From contig NZ_CP080383.1 of assembly GCF_019443325.1 (NCBI RefSeq), positions 2,294,001-2,358,000 of the forward strand: a stretch of 64,000 bases of DNA. The letters run 5' to 3'. Position numbers and translations under genes: made by a program. Positions 34,939 to 45,223 of this stretch are shown in pieces. Under the pieces are notes generated by a model that had not been told where the DNA came from, ran no database searches, and saw nothing but the letters and a program-made list of their open reading frames with translations. The stretch is from Cryobacterium sp. PAMC25264. Lineage in GTDB: Bacteria > Actinomycetota > Actinomycetes > Actinomycetales > Microbacteriaceae. The first letter of the stretch is position 1. Each line of letters begins with the position of its first letter.

Positions 34939-35316
34939 CTAGCCCTCCACGGCGTCAAACCGTTCCCGCGCCCGCTGAACCTCGGGCATGTTTTCGGTGG
35001 TCCACCGCAGCAGCGCATCCACCAGTTCGTTGAGGGTGTTGCCCACCGGGGCGATCCGGTACTCCACCGCTACCGGGCGGCTTTGCAGCACCACTCGCTC
35101 AATCATGCCGTTGCGCTCGAGCCGGCGCAGACACGCGGTGAGCGACTTCTGCCCGATCGCCGGGACCGCGCGGCGCAGCTCGTTGAACCGCAGGTTCGTG
35201 CCGCAGAGCACGTCGAGCACCTGCAGCGACCACTTGTCGAGCACCTGGTCGAGCAGTTCGCGGTGGGGCGCATCCACCTGGAGGAGTGCGGATGCGACCG
35301 GAGAGGTGTCTTTCAT
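34939..35316 (-). CDS. HxlR-family transcriptional regulator (second copy type)
   Basis: A 125-residue winged-helix regulator: DKWSLQVLDVLCGTNLRFNE, RRAVPAIGQKSLTACLRRLE (recognition helix), RNGMIERVVLQ and the wing SRPVAVEYRIAPVGNTLNEL. Unlike many family members it lacks an N-terminal cysteine before helix 1; the only cysteines are in the helices. It is divergent from the RidA-like gene with 81 bp between starts that contain two nested inverted repeats. Confidence 0.92.
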   Translation of the reverse strand: MKDTSPVASALLQVDAPHRELLDQVLDKWSLQVLDVLCGTNLRFNELRRAVPAIGQKSLTACLRRLERNGMIERVVLQSRPVAVEYRIAPVGNTLNELVDALLRWTTENMPEVQRARERFDAVEG

Positions 35317-35319
35317 GAC

Positions 35320-35387
35320 ACCTAGTCTCGTTGAAGTTCCCTTCGTGCACTAGGTAGACAGGAGATACCACCTACCGACTTCAACGA
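35320..35387. promoter_or_regulatory. Nested inverted repeats between HxlR and RidA-like genes
   Basis: ACCTAGT (35320-35326) pairs with ACTAGGT (35349-35355), and TCGTTGAAGT (35328-35337) pairs with ACTTCAACGA (35378-35387). A further ACCTACC lies at 35370. One arm of each pair is next to each start codon, as expected for a regulator that controls both directions. Confidence 0.65.
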
Positions 35388-35397
35388 AAGCAGCCCC

Positions 35398-35811
35398 ATG
35401 AGCGTCGAAACCTTCTCCCCCGCGAACCTGTTCCAGCCCGCGCCGTACCACCACGTCGCCATCGGTACCGGCACCCGACACGTGCACGTCGCCGGGCAGA
35501 TCTCCCGCGACGGCGACGCCGCCCACATCGCCACCGGCGACCTCACCGGCCAGGTCGCCCAGGTGCTGCGCAACACCGCCCTCGGCCTCGCCGGTGCCGG
35601 CGCCACCTTCGCGGATGTCGTGCGGTTGCGCTTCTTCCTCACCGACGCGTCGGCCCCGGGTCGGGGCGAGGCTTTCATGGCCGGCATCGAGCTCGTCGCC
35701 GCGGAACTGAACTTGCCGCAGCCGCTGCCGCCGGTGTCGGTCATCGGCATCGACTACCTCTTCGAACCCGACGTGCTCGTCGAGCTCGAGGCCTACGCCG
35801 TGCTCGAGTAG
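35398..35811 (+). CDS. RidA (YjgF/YER057c) family protein lacking the catalytic arginine
   Basis: A 137-residue RidA-fold protein (trimeric imine/enamine deaminase family). The match covers the whole chain: FSPANLFQPAPYHHVAIGTG, VHVAGQISRDGDA, TGQVAQVLRNTALGLAGAGA, VVRLRFFLTD and a closing VLVELEAYAV. In active RidA an arginine follows PAR/PTR before the last strands; here that place reads LPPVSVIGIDYLF, so the residue that fixes the substrate carboxylate is missing. It is probably a non-deaminating subfamily member. It is divergent from an HxlR regulator. Confidence 0.9.
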   Translation: MSVETFSPANLFQPAPYHHVAIGTGTRHVHVAGQISRDGDAAHIATGDLTGQVAQVLRNTALGLAGAGATFADVVRLRFFLTDASAPGRGEAFMAGIELVAAELNLPQPLPPVSVIGIDYLFEPDVLVELEAYAVLE

Positions 35812-35908
35812 TCCGACCGACGACAACAGCCCTCAACGGATGCCGTGATCGCGTCCCGCCGAACGTCCGCGCCCGCGTGGGCCACCTTTCGGCGGGGCTC
35901 CGCCGCGG

Positions 35909-35945
35909 TCCGCGGGCATGGCGCCGTTTCGCGGGTGGCAGCGCA
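35909..35945. repeat. Half copy of the 62-bp palindromic element family
   Basis: CGCGGGCATGGCGCCGTTTC followed by GCGGGTGGCAGCGCAC matches one arm of the family; the second arm is not recognisable. It lies just before the start region of the large helicase gene. Confidence 0.65.
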
Positions 35946-35969
35946 CGCCGCCCGGTTGTGGCACCAGAA

Positions 35970-38900
35970 GTGTTGACCACTCAGTTCCCCGCTAGCACGC
36001 CGGCCGTGAGCCCCACGTCTGCCACGATCACCATCAGTTCGTTGCCGTTCCTCAGCTACGCGATGGCACACTGCCGAATCCCTGTCGTCGATGAGATCGT
36101 CATCCAGAATCTCGCCGGCGAAACCCGCGGAGCCTCCCTCGAGGTTGACGTGGTGAGCGCCGACGGGTCACTCGGCGGGCCGAAGGTGCTCCTGGTCGAC
36201 CTCGGTGACCAGCAGACCACGATCCTGCGCACCGTTGATCTTGTGCTTGACCCAGCTCGCATGCTCGGCGTGGATGAACAGCGGCCCGGTCTCATCCGCG
36301 CCACGTTGCGCAATAGCGTCGGAGCGCTTCTCGCGGAGACAACGGTCAACGTGGAGATTCTCGCTTTCAACCAGTGGGTGGCGAATCCCCTCAACCTCGG
36401 TCTGGAGCTGCTCGCTGCACACGTGCAACCGAATGCTGCCGCTATCGCACCGCTTCTGACCGAGGCCTCCGACCTGCTCAAGGAGCGCACGGGCAACTCC
36501 TCGCTCTCCGGCTACCAGACTGAGAGCGCTGAACGCGTCGACGAGACTGCGGCCGCGATCTACGACGCGATGCGAGCCCGCGACATCCGCTATGCGGAGC
36601 CGCCCGCTAGCTGGGGCTCCCGGGGCCAGAAGGTGCGCACCCCCGCCGAGGTGCTCGAGGGACGCCTCGGCACCTGCCTCGACACGACAGTCACCCTTGC
36701 AGCCGCACTGGAGCAGGCCGGGATCAACTCGACGCTGTGGACCCTGAACGACCACATCTTCATCGGCTACTGGCGCATCGACTCGTCACTGGGCGCGCCA
36801 GCGCTCACCGACGTGGCCGACATCGTGAACCTGGTCGACCTCGGCGAGATCGGGCTGGTCGAAACGACCTGCATTGCGGGAGGCGACGAGTCGGCACCGT
36901 TCGCGGAGGCGCAACGCCTCCCCCATATCAAGCACCTCGCGGCCGGCCTGGAGAAGTTCCTCGGTGTCACAGACATCCGCCAGGCCCGCGAGTCCCACAT
37001 CTTTCCGCTGCCGAGCCGCTCGATCGGCGTCGATGGTGAAACAGTCGTCACCGTCTACCAGCCTGGCGCCGGGCCGACCATCGCGCCCTATTACGCGTCA
37101 GCAGCGGCCGACACCACGCCCGGAGGCACACCGGTTCCCGCCCGGGTGGCCCAATGGAAGAACGCCCTGCTCGACCTGAGTCTGCGCAACAAGCTGATCA
37201 ACTACACCGACCGCTCCGGGTACCCGCTCGCCGTTCCGGCACCGGCAGTGGGGCGGATGGAAGACGCGATCAATGCCGGCACCCCGATCACTCTGGTGCC
37301 CTCCGACGCCGTGCCCACCATCGACCGTGCCCGCGGCGTGCGCTATGGGCGCGATCTGTCCGAAACCGCCCGGGAGCTGATGCTCGCCGACAAGAAGAGC
37401 GCCTTCATTGACATCACTGAAGCCGCGTACACGACCAAACTGCGCTACCTCGCCAACAAGGCGAAAACCATCGTGGAGGAGACCGGCGCGAACAACCTGT
37501 ACCTGGCGTTCGGGATGTTGCACTGGACATTCAACGACCGCGAGCTCCGCTCGCCTCTCGTGCTCGTTCCCGTCACGATGGTGACCGCGAGCCGCGGCAC
37601 CTCCTACCGGCTGACCGTTGATGAATCTGGTGCCTCGACCCCGAACTACTGCCTGCTCGAAAAGCTGCGACTGAGCTTCAACCTCGACATTCCGGGGCTG
37701 TCAGACCCGACCCAAGACTCCTCGGGTATCGATCTGCCCGCGGCATTCACGGCCGTGCGCGAGGCCATCGCCAAAGCCGGGCTTCCGTTTCGGGTCGAGG
37801 AGTCGGTGGATCTGTCGATTCTGCAGTTCGCCAAGTTCCGGCTTTGGAAGGACTTGGACGAGAACTGGGAGGTCCTGTCCCTGAACAGCCTCGTCTCCCA
37901 CCTGATCAACTCTCCCCTGGAGGCCTACTTCGATCCCGTGCTGTCAGCGCCGAGCGTAGATCTGGATGAGCTGGGCGGGTGCGTGCCGGTGCCGGCCGAC
38001 TCTTCGCAGCTGGAGGCGGTCGCCGAGGCCGTGGGCGGGCGCACCTTCGTGCTCGAGGGCCCTCCGGGCACGGGCAAGTCGCAGACGATCACAAACCTGC
38101 TCGCCCGCTCACTCGCAGCCGGCAAACGGGTGCTGTTCGTCGCAGAGAAGCGTGCCGCCCTCGATGTGGTGAAGAAACGCTTGGAAAGCGTCGGACTTGG
38201 TGATTTCTCCCTGGACCTGCACGACAAGGGCGCCCGACCGGCTGCCGCACGCGCGCAGATCAAGGCGGCACTCGACCTGCGAGTGCGGGCCGATGAAGCT
38301 GCGCTGCAGACCAACCTCGAGGCTGCCCAGTCGAGCCGGCGCAGTCTCGCCCGGTACGCCGACCGCCTGCACGAAACCAACGCTGCCGGGCTCTCCCTCT
38401 ACAGCGCCCGCACGCACGAACTCACCGCGGATCAGGGCATCACCGCGCTGGCGATTCCGGCTGCGCTTGTCGCCGGAAGCACACCGGAGATCTTCGCGAC
38501 CCTGCGCGACGTGCTCCGCCGGCTTCCCGAATTCTCCGATCTGGCCCGCCCCAGCGCTGTGCACCCGTGGGCGTTCCTCGACGAACGGCCCGGCACAACG
38601 CTAGATCCGGTCGCGATTCATACTGCTGCGCGCGAGTTCGACGCCGCACTGGTCGGCGCACAGGAGGCCGGGTTCAGCCTGCAGGCGCTGAGCCGGTTGG
38701 CGACTGCAGACGCGGTCGCCGGATGGCGGATCTGGCCCGTGCACCGCGGCAACCGGTGCCCGTGATCGACGCGCTACACAGCGACGAGTGGCAGGCCTAC
38801 CTGACCGCGCTGGAGGGCCACCTCGCCTCGATCATCGCATCGACACCAGAATGGCTGACGAGCGTGAAGCCCACCGGGCTCGCGCGGGACATCCCGGCCA

Positions 38901-41900
38901 TCCATGCGGCGGCGCTCGCGGCCGATCAGGGTGGCTTCTTCGGTCGCAAAAAGAAGCGTCGGGCCGTGCTGGCGCAGCTCGGTGATGATCTCATCGTCGA
39001 CCCGGCCAGTGTGCCGCTCAAGACGCTCTCCACGCTCACCGCTGCGATTGCCGCCTCCCATGCCGAGGCACACAGTATCCGTGAAGCCGCGCTCAAACTC
39101 CCGCTCCCCCTCGTCTCACCACTGTGGAATCCGTTCATCGCCGAGCAGGCGGAGAGCCTCTCAGTCACCCTCACCTGGTTCGGTTGGCTCGGCGACACAC
39201 TGAACCCTGCGGGCAGCCCGCACATCAACGATCTGCGGGAGTACTACACGTCGACCGCGACCGGCGCGGGCGCCGAGCATCTCGCACGCCTGGCCACCGC
39301 GTGGAACCAGCTCACCACGGCAGCGGCGCTCCAGCCCGACGTCGTTCAGCGTTGGGCGAGCGCCGACGGCTTCATCGCAGCCTGGTGGGCGACCCGTGCC
39401 CCACGCAACCTCGACACCAGCCAGCCCGTCGTCTTGGAGCGATGGCTCAATCTCGTGCGCCATATCGAACCGCTGCGCCGCCACGGCCTGGACGCCGCAC
39501 GAACCGCCATTCTGGCCGGGAACATTCCAGCCGACGATGCAGCCCTCGCCTTTGACAAAGGTGTGGCCATCGCGTCGATTTCCGAACGCGAAGACGCGAC
39601 CGCGCTCAACGACTTCGATATCGCCGCGCACAATAAGACCATCGGCCGGTTCACCACGAGCACACAGGCGGTGCGCGCCGAACTCCCCCGCGGAATACCG
39701 GCCGAGGTGCTGGCGCTGCGCCGGTTCGACACGAATTTGGCCTCCGGCCAGGTTGGCGGCCTTCGCCGGCAGCTCGACCGTCAGCGCGGCGGGATGAGCG
39801 TGCGGGCGCTCCTGGAGAACTATGGCTCGCTTATCACCCAGGTCATGCCCTGCACGCTCATGAGCCCCGAGTCCGTGGCCCGGTTCTTCCCGGCGCAATC
39901 TGACCTGTTCGACATCGTCGTGTTCGACGAAGCGTCACAGATTCGAGTTCCGGATGCGATCGGTGCGATGGGACGTGCCGCATCCGTTGTGGTGGTGGGC
40001 GACAGCAAGCAGATGCCACCGACCAGCTTTGCTGAAGCGGGCAGCAGCATCGACGAGGAATCGGAGTCCGCCCCCGACGTCGTGGTCGACGAGGAGTCGA
40101 TTCTGACCGAGTGCGTGCAGGCGCGTGTGCCGAGCAAGTGGCTGTCATGGCACTACCGCAGCCAGGACGAGTCGTTGATCGCGTTCAGCAACCACAACTA
40201 CTACGAGAGCCGGTTGTCGTCCTTCCCCGCCCCGTTACAGGGGGCATCACATACCTCCGCAGACGGTCACGGCGTCTCTTTGGTTCGCATCGACGGCCAG
40301 TTCGAGCGGTCGGGCCGCGGCAAGACTCTCCGAACGAACCTGGCTGAGGCCACGGCCATTGTCGAGGACATTCAACGTCGTTTCTGGGCTTCTCCGCACG
40401 AGTCACCGTCGGTGGGCGTCATCACGTTCAACGTTCAGCAGCGCAACCTGATCGAGAACATGCTCCGAGACTGCGACGACCACCGCATCGCGCTCGCACT
40501 CGATGAGCCGGACGGCCTGTTCGTGAAGAACCTGGAGAACGTGCAGGGGGACGAGCGGGACAGCATCTTGTTCTCCATCGCGTTCAGTGCCAACGCGAGC
40601 GGCGTAGTACCCCTTAACTTTGGGCCGCTGTCTCGCGCGGGCGGTGAACGCAGGCTCAACGTGGCCATCACTCGTGCCCGTCGACAGGTCGTGCTCTATG
40701 CCAGCTTCGACCCGAGCGTGCTACGCGCGCAGGACACGAGTTCGGTCGGGATTAAGCACCTGAAGGCCTATCTCGAGATGGCCGACAGCGACACCGACGT
40801 GATGACAGACGACGTTCGACGCCAGTCGATCGTCGACCATCATCGTGATGACATTGCTGCCGAGCTGCGAACCCTCGGTTTCCCTGTCCGCACGGACGTC
40901 GGGCTTTCAGATTTCCGGGTCGATATCAGCATCGCGGATCCCGCGGCACCGGAGCGACCCCTCGTCGCCGTGCTCCTTGACGGCCCGAGCTGGCGAGCAC
41001 GTCAGACCGTTTCGGACCGGGATGGTCTGCCTATCGACGTGCTCCAGGGGATCATGCGCTGGCCGGGCATCGAACGCGTGTGGTTGCCGGAATGGCTGCA
41101 CGACCGCGACGCCACATTGGCTCGGCTGGGTGCGGCTGTGGCTGCGGCAGCGGAGAAGGCACAGAAACCGGCCGAGGGCGATCTGATGGCGTCCCGATCT
41201 GGTCAGGTGGCTGCCACAGTTTCGTCGGCGTCCCTGGTCGTCAGCGCGTCAGCCAGTTCCCCTGCAGCATTGTTGGATGAGCGCAGTCCGGCCCTCAGCA
41301 TCCGGTCAGCACCGACTGCCGTGAGCGCGCCGAGCCGAGAAAACCCACTCATCCACCAATTCCGCGCATGGGCCCCTGGCTACCTCGGCTCGGTGAGTGT
41401 GCTTGACGACCTGCCGAGGCAGAACGCGGCGGGCAAAGTGCAGTCCGCGATTCGTTCCGCGGTAGCCGCGGAGGGTCCCATTCACAGCGCCCGCCTCGCA
41501 AAACTCGTCGCCGGCGCATTTGGTCTTGACCGAGTGAACCAGACACGCGCCGCAGCTATCCTGCGGTGGGTGCCGTCGGAACTGCGGACGAGTGCCGGGG
41601 AACCGTTCCTATGGCCAGCGAACGTCGACCCGGCGGACTGGCATATTGTTCGCCGGGCGCCCTTAGGCGATTCGCGTCAGCTCGACCATGTGTCGCTGAT
41701 CGAGATTGCGAACGCGATGAGAATCGTGGCGGAGGCTGCCGCCGGTATGGAGGAGACCGAGCTGAAGAGGGAGGCATTGTACCTGTTCGGCAGCCGTCGT
41801 TTGACGGACGGAATCAGCGCACGGCTCGACCAGGCGCTTGCCGTTGGGATCGAGACCGGGCGTCTCGAGCGCACGAGCTCAGGAATGCTGGTGAACGGCT

Positions 41901-41905
41901 TGTGA
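35970..41905 (+). CDS. Transglutaminase-like/DUF4011/SF1 helicase/MTES_1575 nuclease/DUF3320 protein, one frameshift
   Basis: A giant defence-type protein of roughly 1980 residues. In order: an N-terminal beta-rich part and transglutaminase-like Cys/His site ([25 protein letters not shown], near 36675-36780); DUF4011 ([18 protein letters not shown], near 37150); SF1 helicase with Walker [11 protein letters not shown] (38058), Walker [10 protein letters not shown] (39919), [12 protein letters not shown] and [11 protein letters not shown]; an MTES_1575/Vsr-like nuclease fold ([33 protein letters not shown]); and C-terminal DUF3320. The frame breaks near 38726; one extra G gives [12 protein letters not shown] and joins both halves. 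The start is uncertain; GTG 35970 avoids the palindromic element upstream. The stop overlaps the next gene's GTG. Confidence 0.88.
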
Positions 41906-42441
41906 TCTGGACCCTCGCAGGACTCAAAGCTTACGGTTTCGACGGATTCGTGCCGTTCACCGACCTGCCACAGGCTTCCGTGCCCGCCCGCCCGGGCGTC
42001 TACGTGGTGATTCGTGCGTCGTCATCGCCGCCCGTGTTCAACGCTGTGAGCCCTGCCGGCTGGTTCAAGGGCAAGGACCCGTCCGTTCTCGTCGAACGTC
42101 TGCAGGCAGCGTGGGTACCAGATTCGAACGTGCTCTATATCGGGAAAGCGAGCGCGGGCGCGACAGGTCAACGTGGCCTGCGTAAGCGGCTCGACGAATT
42201 TCGTCGCCACGGAGCGGGAGAGCGAGTGGGCCACTGGGGCGGCCGATACCTCTGGCAGCTCGAGGACAGCGACCGCCTGCTCGTCGTCTGGAAGAAGACT
42301 CCGGATTCTGAGGCCGAGAACCTGGAATCTGCACTGATTGGTGACTTCGTGGCGCACTACGGCGTTCGACCGTTTGCCAACCGCAAGGCTGGGCGATCGA
42401 TCGATAACAGCGCCGAGGAAAACGGCCAGGTGCTACCGTAA
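41902..42441 (+). CDS. GIY-YIG nuclease-like protein coupled to the large helicase
   Basis: A 179-residue protein with a GIY-YIG core: GVYVVIRAS supplies the GIY strand and [10 protein letters not shown] the YIG strand about 50 residues later, a wide spacing filled by an insertion ([18 protein letters not shown]). The catalytic arginine is expected in [11 protein letters not shown], and the metal-binding glutamate and asparagine in [15 protein letters not shown] and [12 protein letters not shown] 41902 overlaps the helicase TGA, so the two proteins are made together. I do not know this exact pairing as a described system; a nicking or cutting partner for the helicase is an inference. Confidence 0.78.
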   Translation: MIWTLAGLKAYGFDGFVPFTDLPQASVPARPGVYVVIRASSSPPVFNAVSPAGWFKGKDPSVLVERLQAAWVPDSNVLYIGKASAGATGQRGLRKRLDEFRRHGAGERVGHWGGRYLWQLEDSDRLLVVWKKTPDSEAENLESALIGDFVAHYGVRPFANRKAGRSIDNSAEENGQVLP

Positions 42442-42538
42442 GCATCCCTCTCCAGACCCTTCGGAGGCCGGGAGGCACTGCAGTCCTTGTTTCCTTGTGC
42501 CAGGTTATGAATCAATGAGTCCGGCGCGGACCGAGGCG

Positions 42539-45073
42539 TCACGCCCCGGCGAGCTGCGCAGAAGGCAGTTGTGCAAGAAACCATGCCAACACGACAGCGA
42601 GGCGCCGACGTTCTTCAATCCCGCCCAGTAGCTCAAGCGAGAAAGAAGGGCGCAAGCTCAGGCGATTAGGGTCGATGTCGATGCCACGAATTTCGGAGAG
42701 AAGACCCCGGAACTCTTCCCGGAGCAACAGGGAGTCGAACGGTGCTCGACGAGAGAGGTGCTGGAAAACGACCTCCACGGATCCCGATGGATAGATTACG
42801 AGAGGCCAGATCGTCATACCCGGCTGGGCGCTGGGGGCGATCAGAAAACAAGACACCTCATCGTTCGTCCCGTATTCGAGCGTCCCTCCCATGCGCCTCC
42901 ACTCATTCATCAGTTCCATGGTTCCATGCACAGTGGTTGGCGTCTGCCGGCTCGAAAGCTGTTCGACGAAAGGCAGCTCTGAGCCGTACTGCTCCTCGGT
43001 TTCATCCTCCACGGCACCCTCCCCGATGAGCTGAGCCAGATCCACAGCGTGGAGACGCCGAGATTCATCAGCTCTCCCGCGCACATCGAAGGGGACACCT
43101 TCCGCTTCCAGCACGTCTTGTGGCAATCGTTCATCTGAGGGGTCGTACCAGCGGAAGCCCGGAGAGATCGTTCCAGCTGACTGGAGCACCCGCCACGCGT
43201 TCGGTATCCGAACCGCAGCCACATGCTGTCCCATCGGGACCGCGTGAGTACCGATCAGGGCGGCCAGGTCGCCGTACGTCGTCCAGTTGCCCGCAGGGAT
43301 GGCCATTATCGCCTTGTGCGCGGTGGACCATTGAACGCCTGAGTCGACAGCTTTGTCCGGAGTAAGTGGGGCCATCCAGATCGATATTGCGATGTCGGCG
43401 AGCCGTTTACCTCGGGCTGCTATCTCGTCACGCCCCCAATCGGCGCTTTGTGCCAGCTGGTTGGTCAATCGAATACCGCTCTTGGCGAATTCAATCCGTT
43501 TATTGACGAAGTCTCCGTTACTGAGCTCCGAGTTGTAGGCCGTGAGAGTGAGATTTCCCAATGTGTGAAGGATGCTCTCGTGCAATTCTTCGACGGACTC
43601 TCCGGCGCGAATATCTGCTTCAAGCTGACGGCGCCATGCGGGGGTGAGCGTCTGAGGCAACACGTGCTCGATAGTCGCTTTGTCGAAGTTCACTCCCTCC
43701 TTCGAGCCGAAACTCTCGTCCAGCCACTGGAGGATGAGCTTCTGCTGATTCTTTCTTCCGCGGAGATAGAAGGGCTCGTTGAGTATTGCGGCACGAACGC
43801 GGTCGTCTGTCCCGAAGTACTTGCGCCCCGATGAGAGGTATTGAAGGACCGCAACGTCCACCGGCAGGTCCGCACGCAACTCGCTGCTTGTTGCCAAGAG
43901 AACACGGTTGATGCCGGCGCCAGGTCCACCCACGATCACCCGGCGGACGAGGAAGGACTCGATCGCCGACATCGCCCGGGCGATCTGCTCAGACGTCGCT
44001 GTGCCCTTCTGCCGAAGACTGAGCAGTCGCAGCAGAAGTGGGTCTACCGTTGTAGTTCCCCAAGCACGAAGTCGAAGTAGTCGTTTTCGAACCTGTTCGT
44101 CCAGTTCGCCCTCTCGCTCAGGATCGTCTGCAGCGACTTCGGGGTTTCGCATGTTGGCAAGCAGCTCGGATAAACCCGCATATCGCTTGATCTCGGCGAT
44201 GATTGCGTCGTTATCCAACTTTTCGAGGCGCGCGTGCTGAAAAGTGTAGATATCGCTCTGTTTGAGCGTCGGGTACTCGGCAACGGCATCCAACCAGAAC
44301 AACTGCTCCAGATCGGCGGGCGAGAGTCGCCGCTGGAGCGGTAGCCACCACGTGGTGTACATCTCATGTCCGCGGGTTCCCAGGCGCATGAAGAGATAGT
44401 TCCGCAGCAGGTCGCCCTGGGTGAGACGCATTCCGGTGTTGTTGAGCGACTCGAAAATTCGGTACACATTGTCCGAGTCTTTGGCGGTGATGGAGACGAA
44501 GGCCAACCCATCGAGTACGGCGTCCTGAATTCGTTGAATGTCATTCGGGTCATCCGGGTCGTCGGTCAATTCAAGCTGGCGGCGGAAGTACCCGTAGGCC
44601 GTTCCAACTCCGGTCTTGGAGTCGGCACCGGATGCTCTTTCAACGATTGATCGGTAGGGGTCGCGGTCAGCCTGAGTAGGAAGAAGTTTTAGACGATCAT
44701 CGCCCTGCTTGTATCGATCCGCGATGTACTGCTCGTGGATTTGGTCACTCAACATCGGCTGACCTGGATTGTGGTCGCGCACATAGTCGCGCAAGGCACA
44801 CAAGAAGATTGAGATGGTGGTGAGACGTTGCTGACCGTCGACGACCAAGAACTCCAGTCCATTCGGCCCAACCTGGCCTAGAGCAAGCACCAGAGAACCC
44901 ATGAAGTGCGAAGCGCTAGGATCGGTCCGCCGATCCTCCGACAGCTTGACGATGTCTTCCCACAAGCGGTCCAGCTGCTTCGACTGCCACGAGTACGGGC
45001 GCTGGTAAAGCGGGACCTGGTACTGCTTCGCTCCTTCAAGGATTTGCCGGATGTGAGTCTCTTGAACGTCCAC
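42539..45073 (-). CDS. GmrSD-type restriction protein (DUF262-DUF1524) with embedded alkyltransferase-like domain
   Basis: An 844-residue predicted modification-dependent (type IV) restriction enzyme. The DUF262 domain has the nucleotide-hydrolysis motif VVDGQQRLTT at 78-86; PLYQRPYSW is its other signature. The DUF1524 HNH-like nuclease is at about 460-530 (IEHVLPQTLTPAW, LGNLTLTAYNSELSN). Residues about 580-665 match an O6-alkylguanine transferase-like fold: IPAGNWTTYGDLAALIG with the base-flipping Tyr, then IPNAWRVLQSAGTIS where the active-site PCHR would be, so no alkyl transfer is expected. The C-terminal 170 residues are unassigned. The start is GTG 45073. The added domain could recognise the DNA modification that triggers cutting. 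It converges on the GIY-YIG gene with a 97-bp gap. Confidence 0.88.
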   Translation of the reverse strand: MDVQETHIRQILEGAKQYQVPLYQRPYSWQSKQLDRLWEDIVKLSEDRRTDPSASHFMGSLVLALGQVGPNGLEFLVVDGQQRLTTISIFLCALRDYVRDHNPGQPMLSDQIHEQYIADRYKQGDDRLKLLPTQADRDPYRSIVERASGADSKTGVGTAYGYFRRQLELTDDPDDPNDIQRIQDAVLDGLAFVSITAKDSDNVYRIFESLNNTGMRLTQGDLLRNYLFMRLGTRGHEMYTTWWLPLQRRLSPADLEQLFWLDAVAEYPTLKQSDIYTFQHARLEKLDNDAIIAEIKRYAGLSELLANMRNPEVAADDPEREGELDEQVRKRLLRLRAWGTTTVDPLLLRLLSLRQKGTATSEQIARAMSAIESFLVRRVIVGGPGAGINRVLLATSSELRADLPVDVAVLQYLSSGRKYFGTDDRVRAAILNEPFYLRGRKNQQKLILQWLDESFGSKEGVNFDKATIEHVLPQTLTPAWRRQLEADIRAGESVEELHESILHTLGNLTLTAYNSELSNGDFVNKRIEFAKSGIRLTNQLAQSADWGRDEIAARGKRLADIAISIWMAPLTPDKAVDSGVQWSTAHKAIMAIPAGNWTTYGDLAALIGTHAVPMGQHVAAVRIPNAWRVLQSAGTISPGFRWYDPSDERLPQDVLEAEGVPFDVRGRADESRRLHAVDLAQLIGEGAVEDETEEQYGSELPFVEQLSSRQTPTTVHGTMELMNEWRRMGGTLEYGTNDEVSCFLIAPSAQPGMTIWPLVIYPSGSVEVVFQHLSRRAPFDSLLLREEFRGLLSEIRGIDIDPNRLSLRPSFSLELLGGIEERRRLAVVLAWFLAQLPSAQLAGA

Positions 45074-45223
45074 TACTACCCCTTGCTGTGGTGCCTACCT
45101 CTTCGGAGAATATCGCAACAGGCGTCGACAACATCAGTCTGGTCTTGAGCTGCTTCATCCAAATCGTCGTACTCGCATTCAACTCATGAGGTGAGTCGTC
45201 ATCGGCGACAGAGCCGACGGGAG

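Noticed and set aside
35877..35969. N-terminal extension of the DUF4011 protein from ATG 35877
   Set aside because: It translates the half palindromic element and an Arg/Gly-rich stretch; the conserved-looking sequence begins after GTG 35970.
41566..41901. Upstream extension of the GIY-YIG protein
   Set aside because: It overlaps the well-conserved DUF3320 end of the helicase in another frame; the coupled GTG 41902 is a better start.
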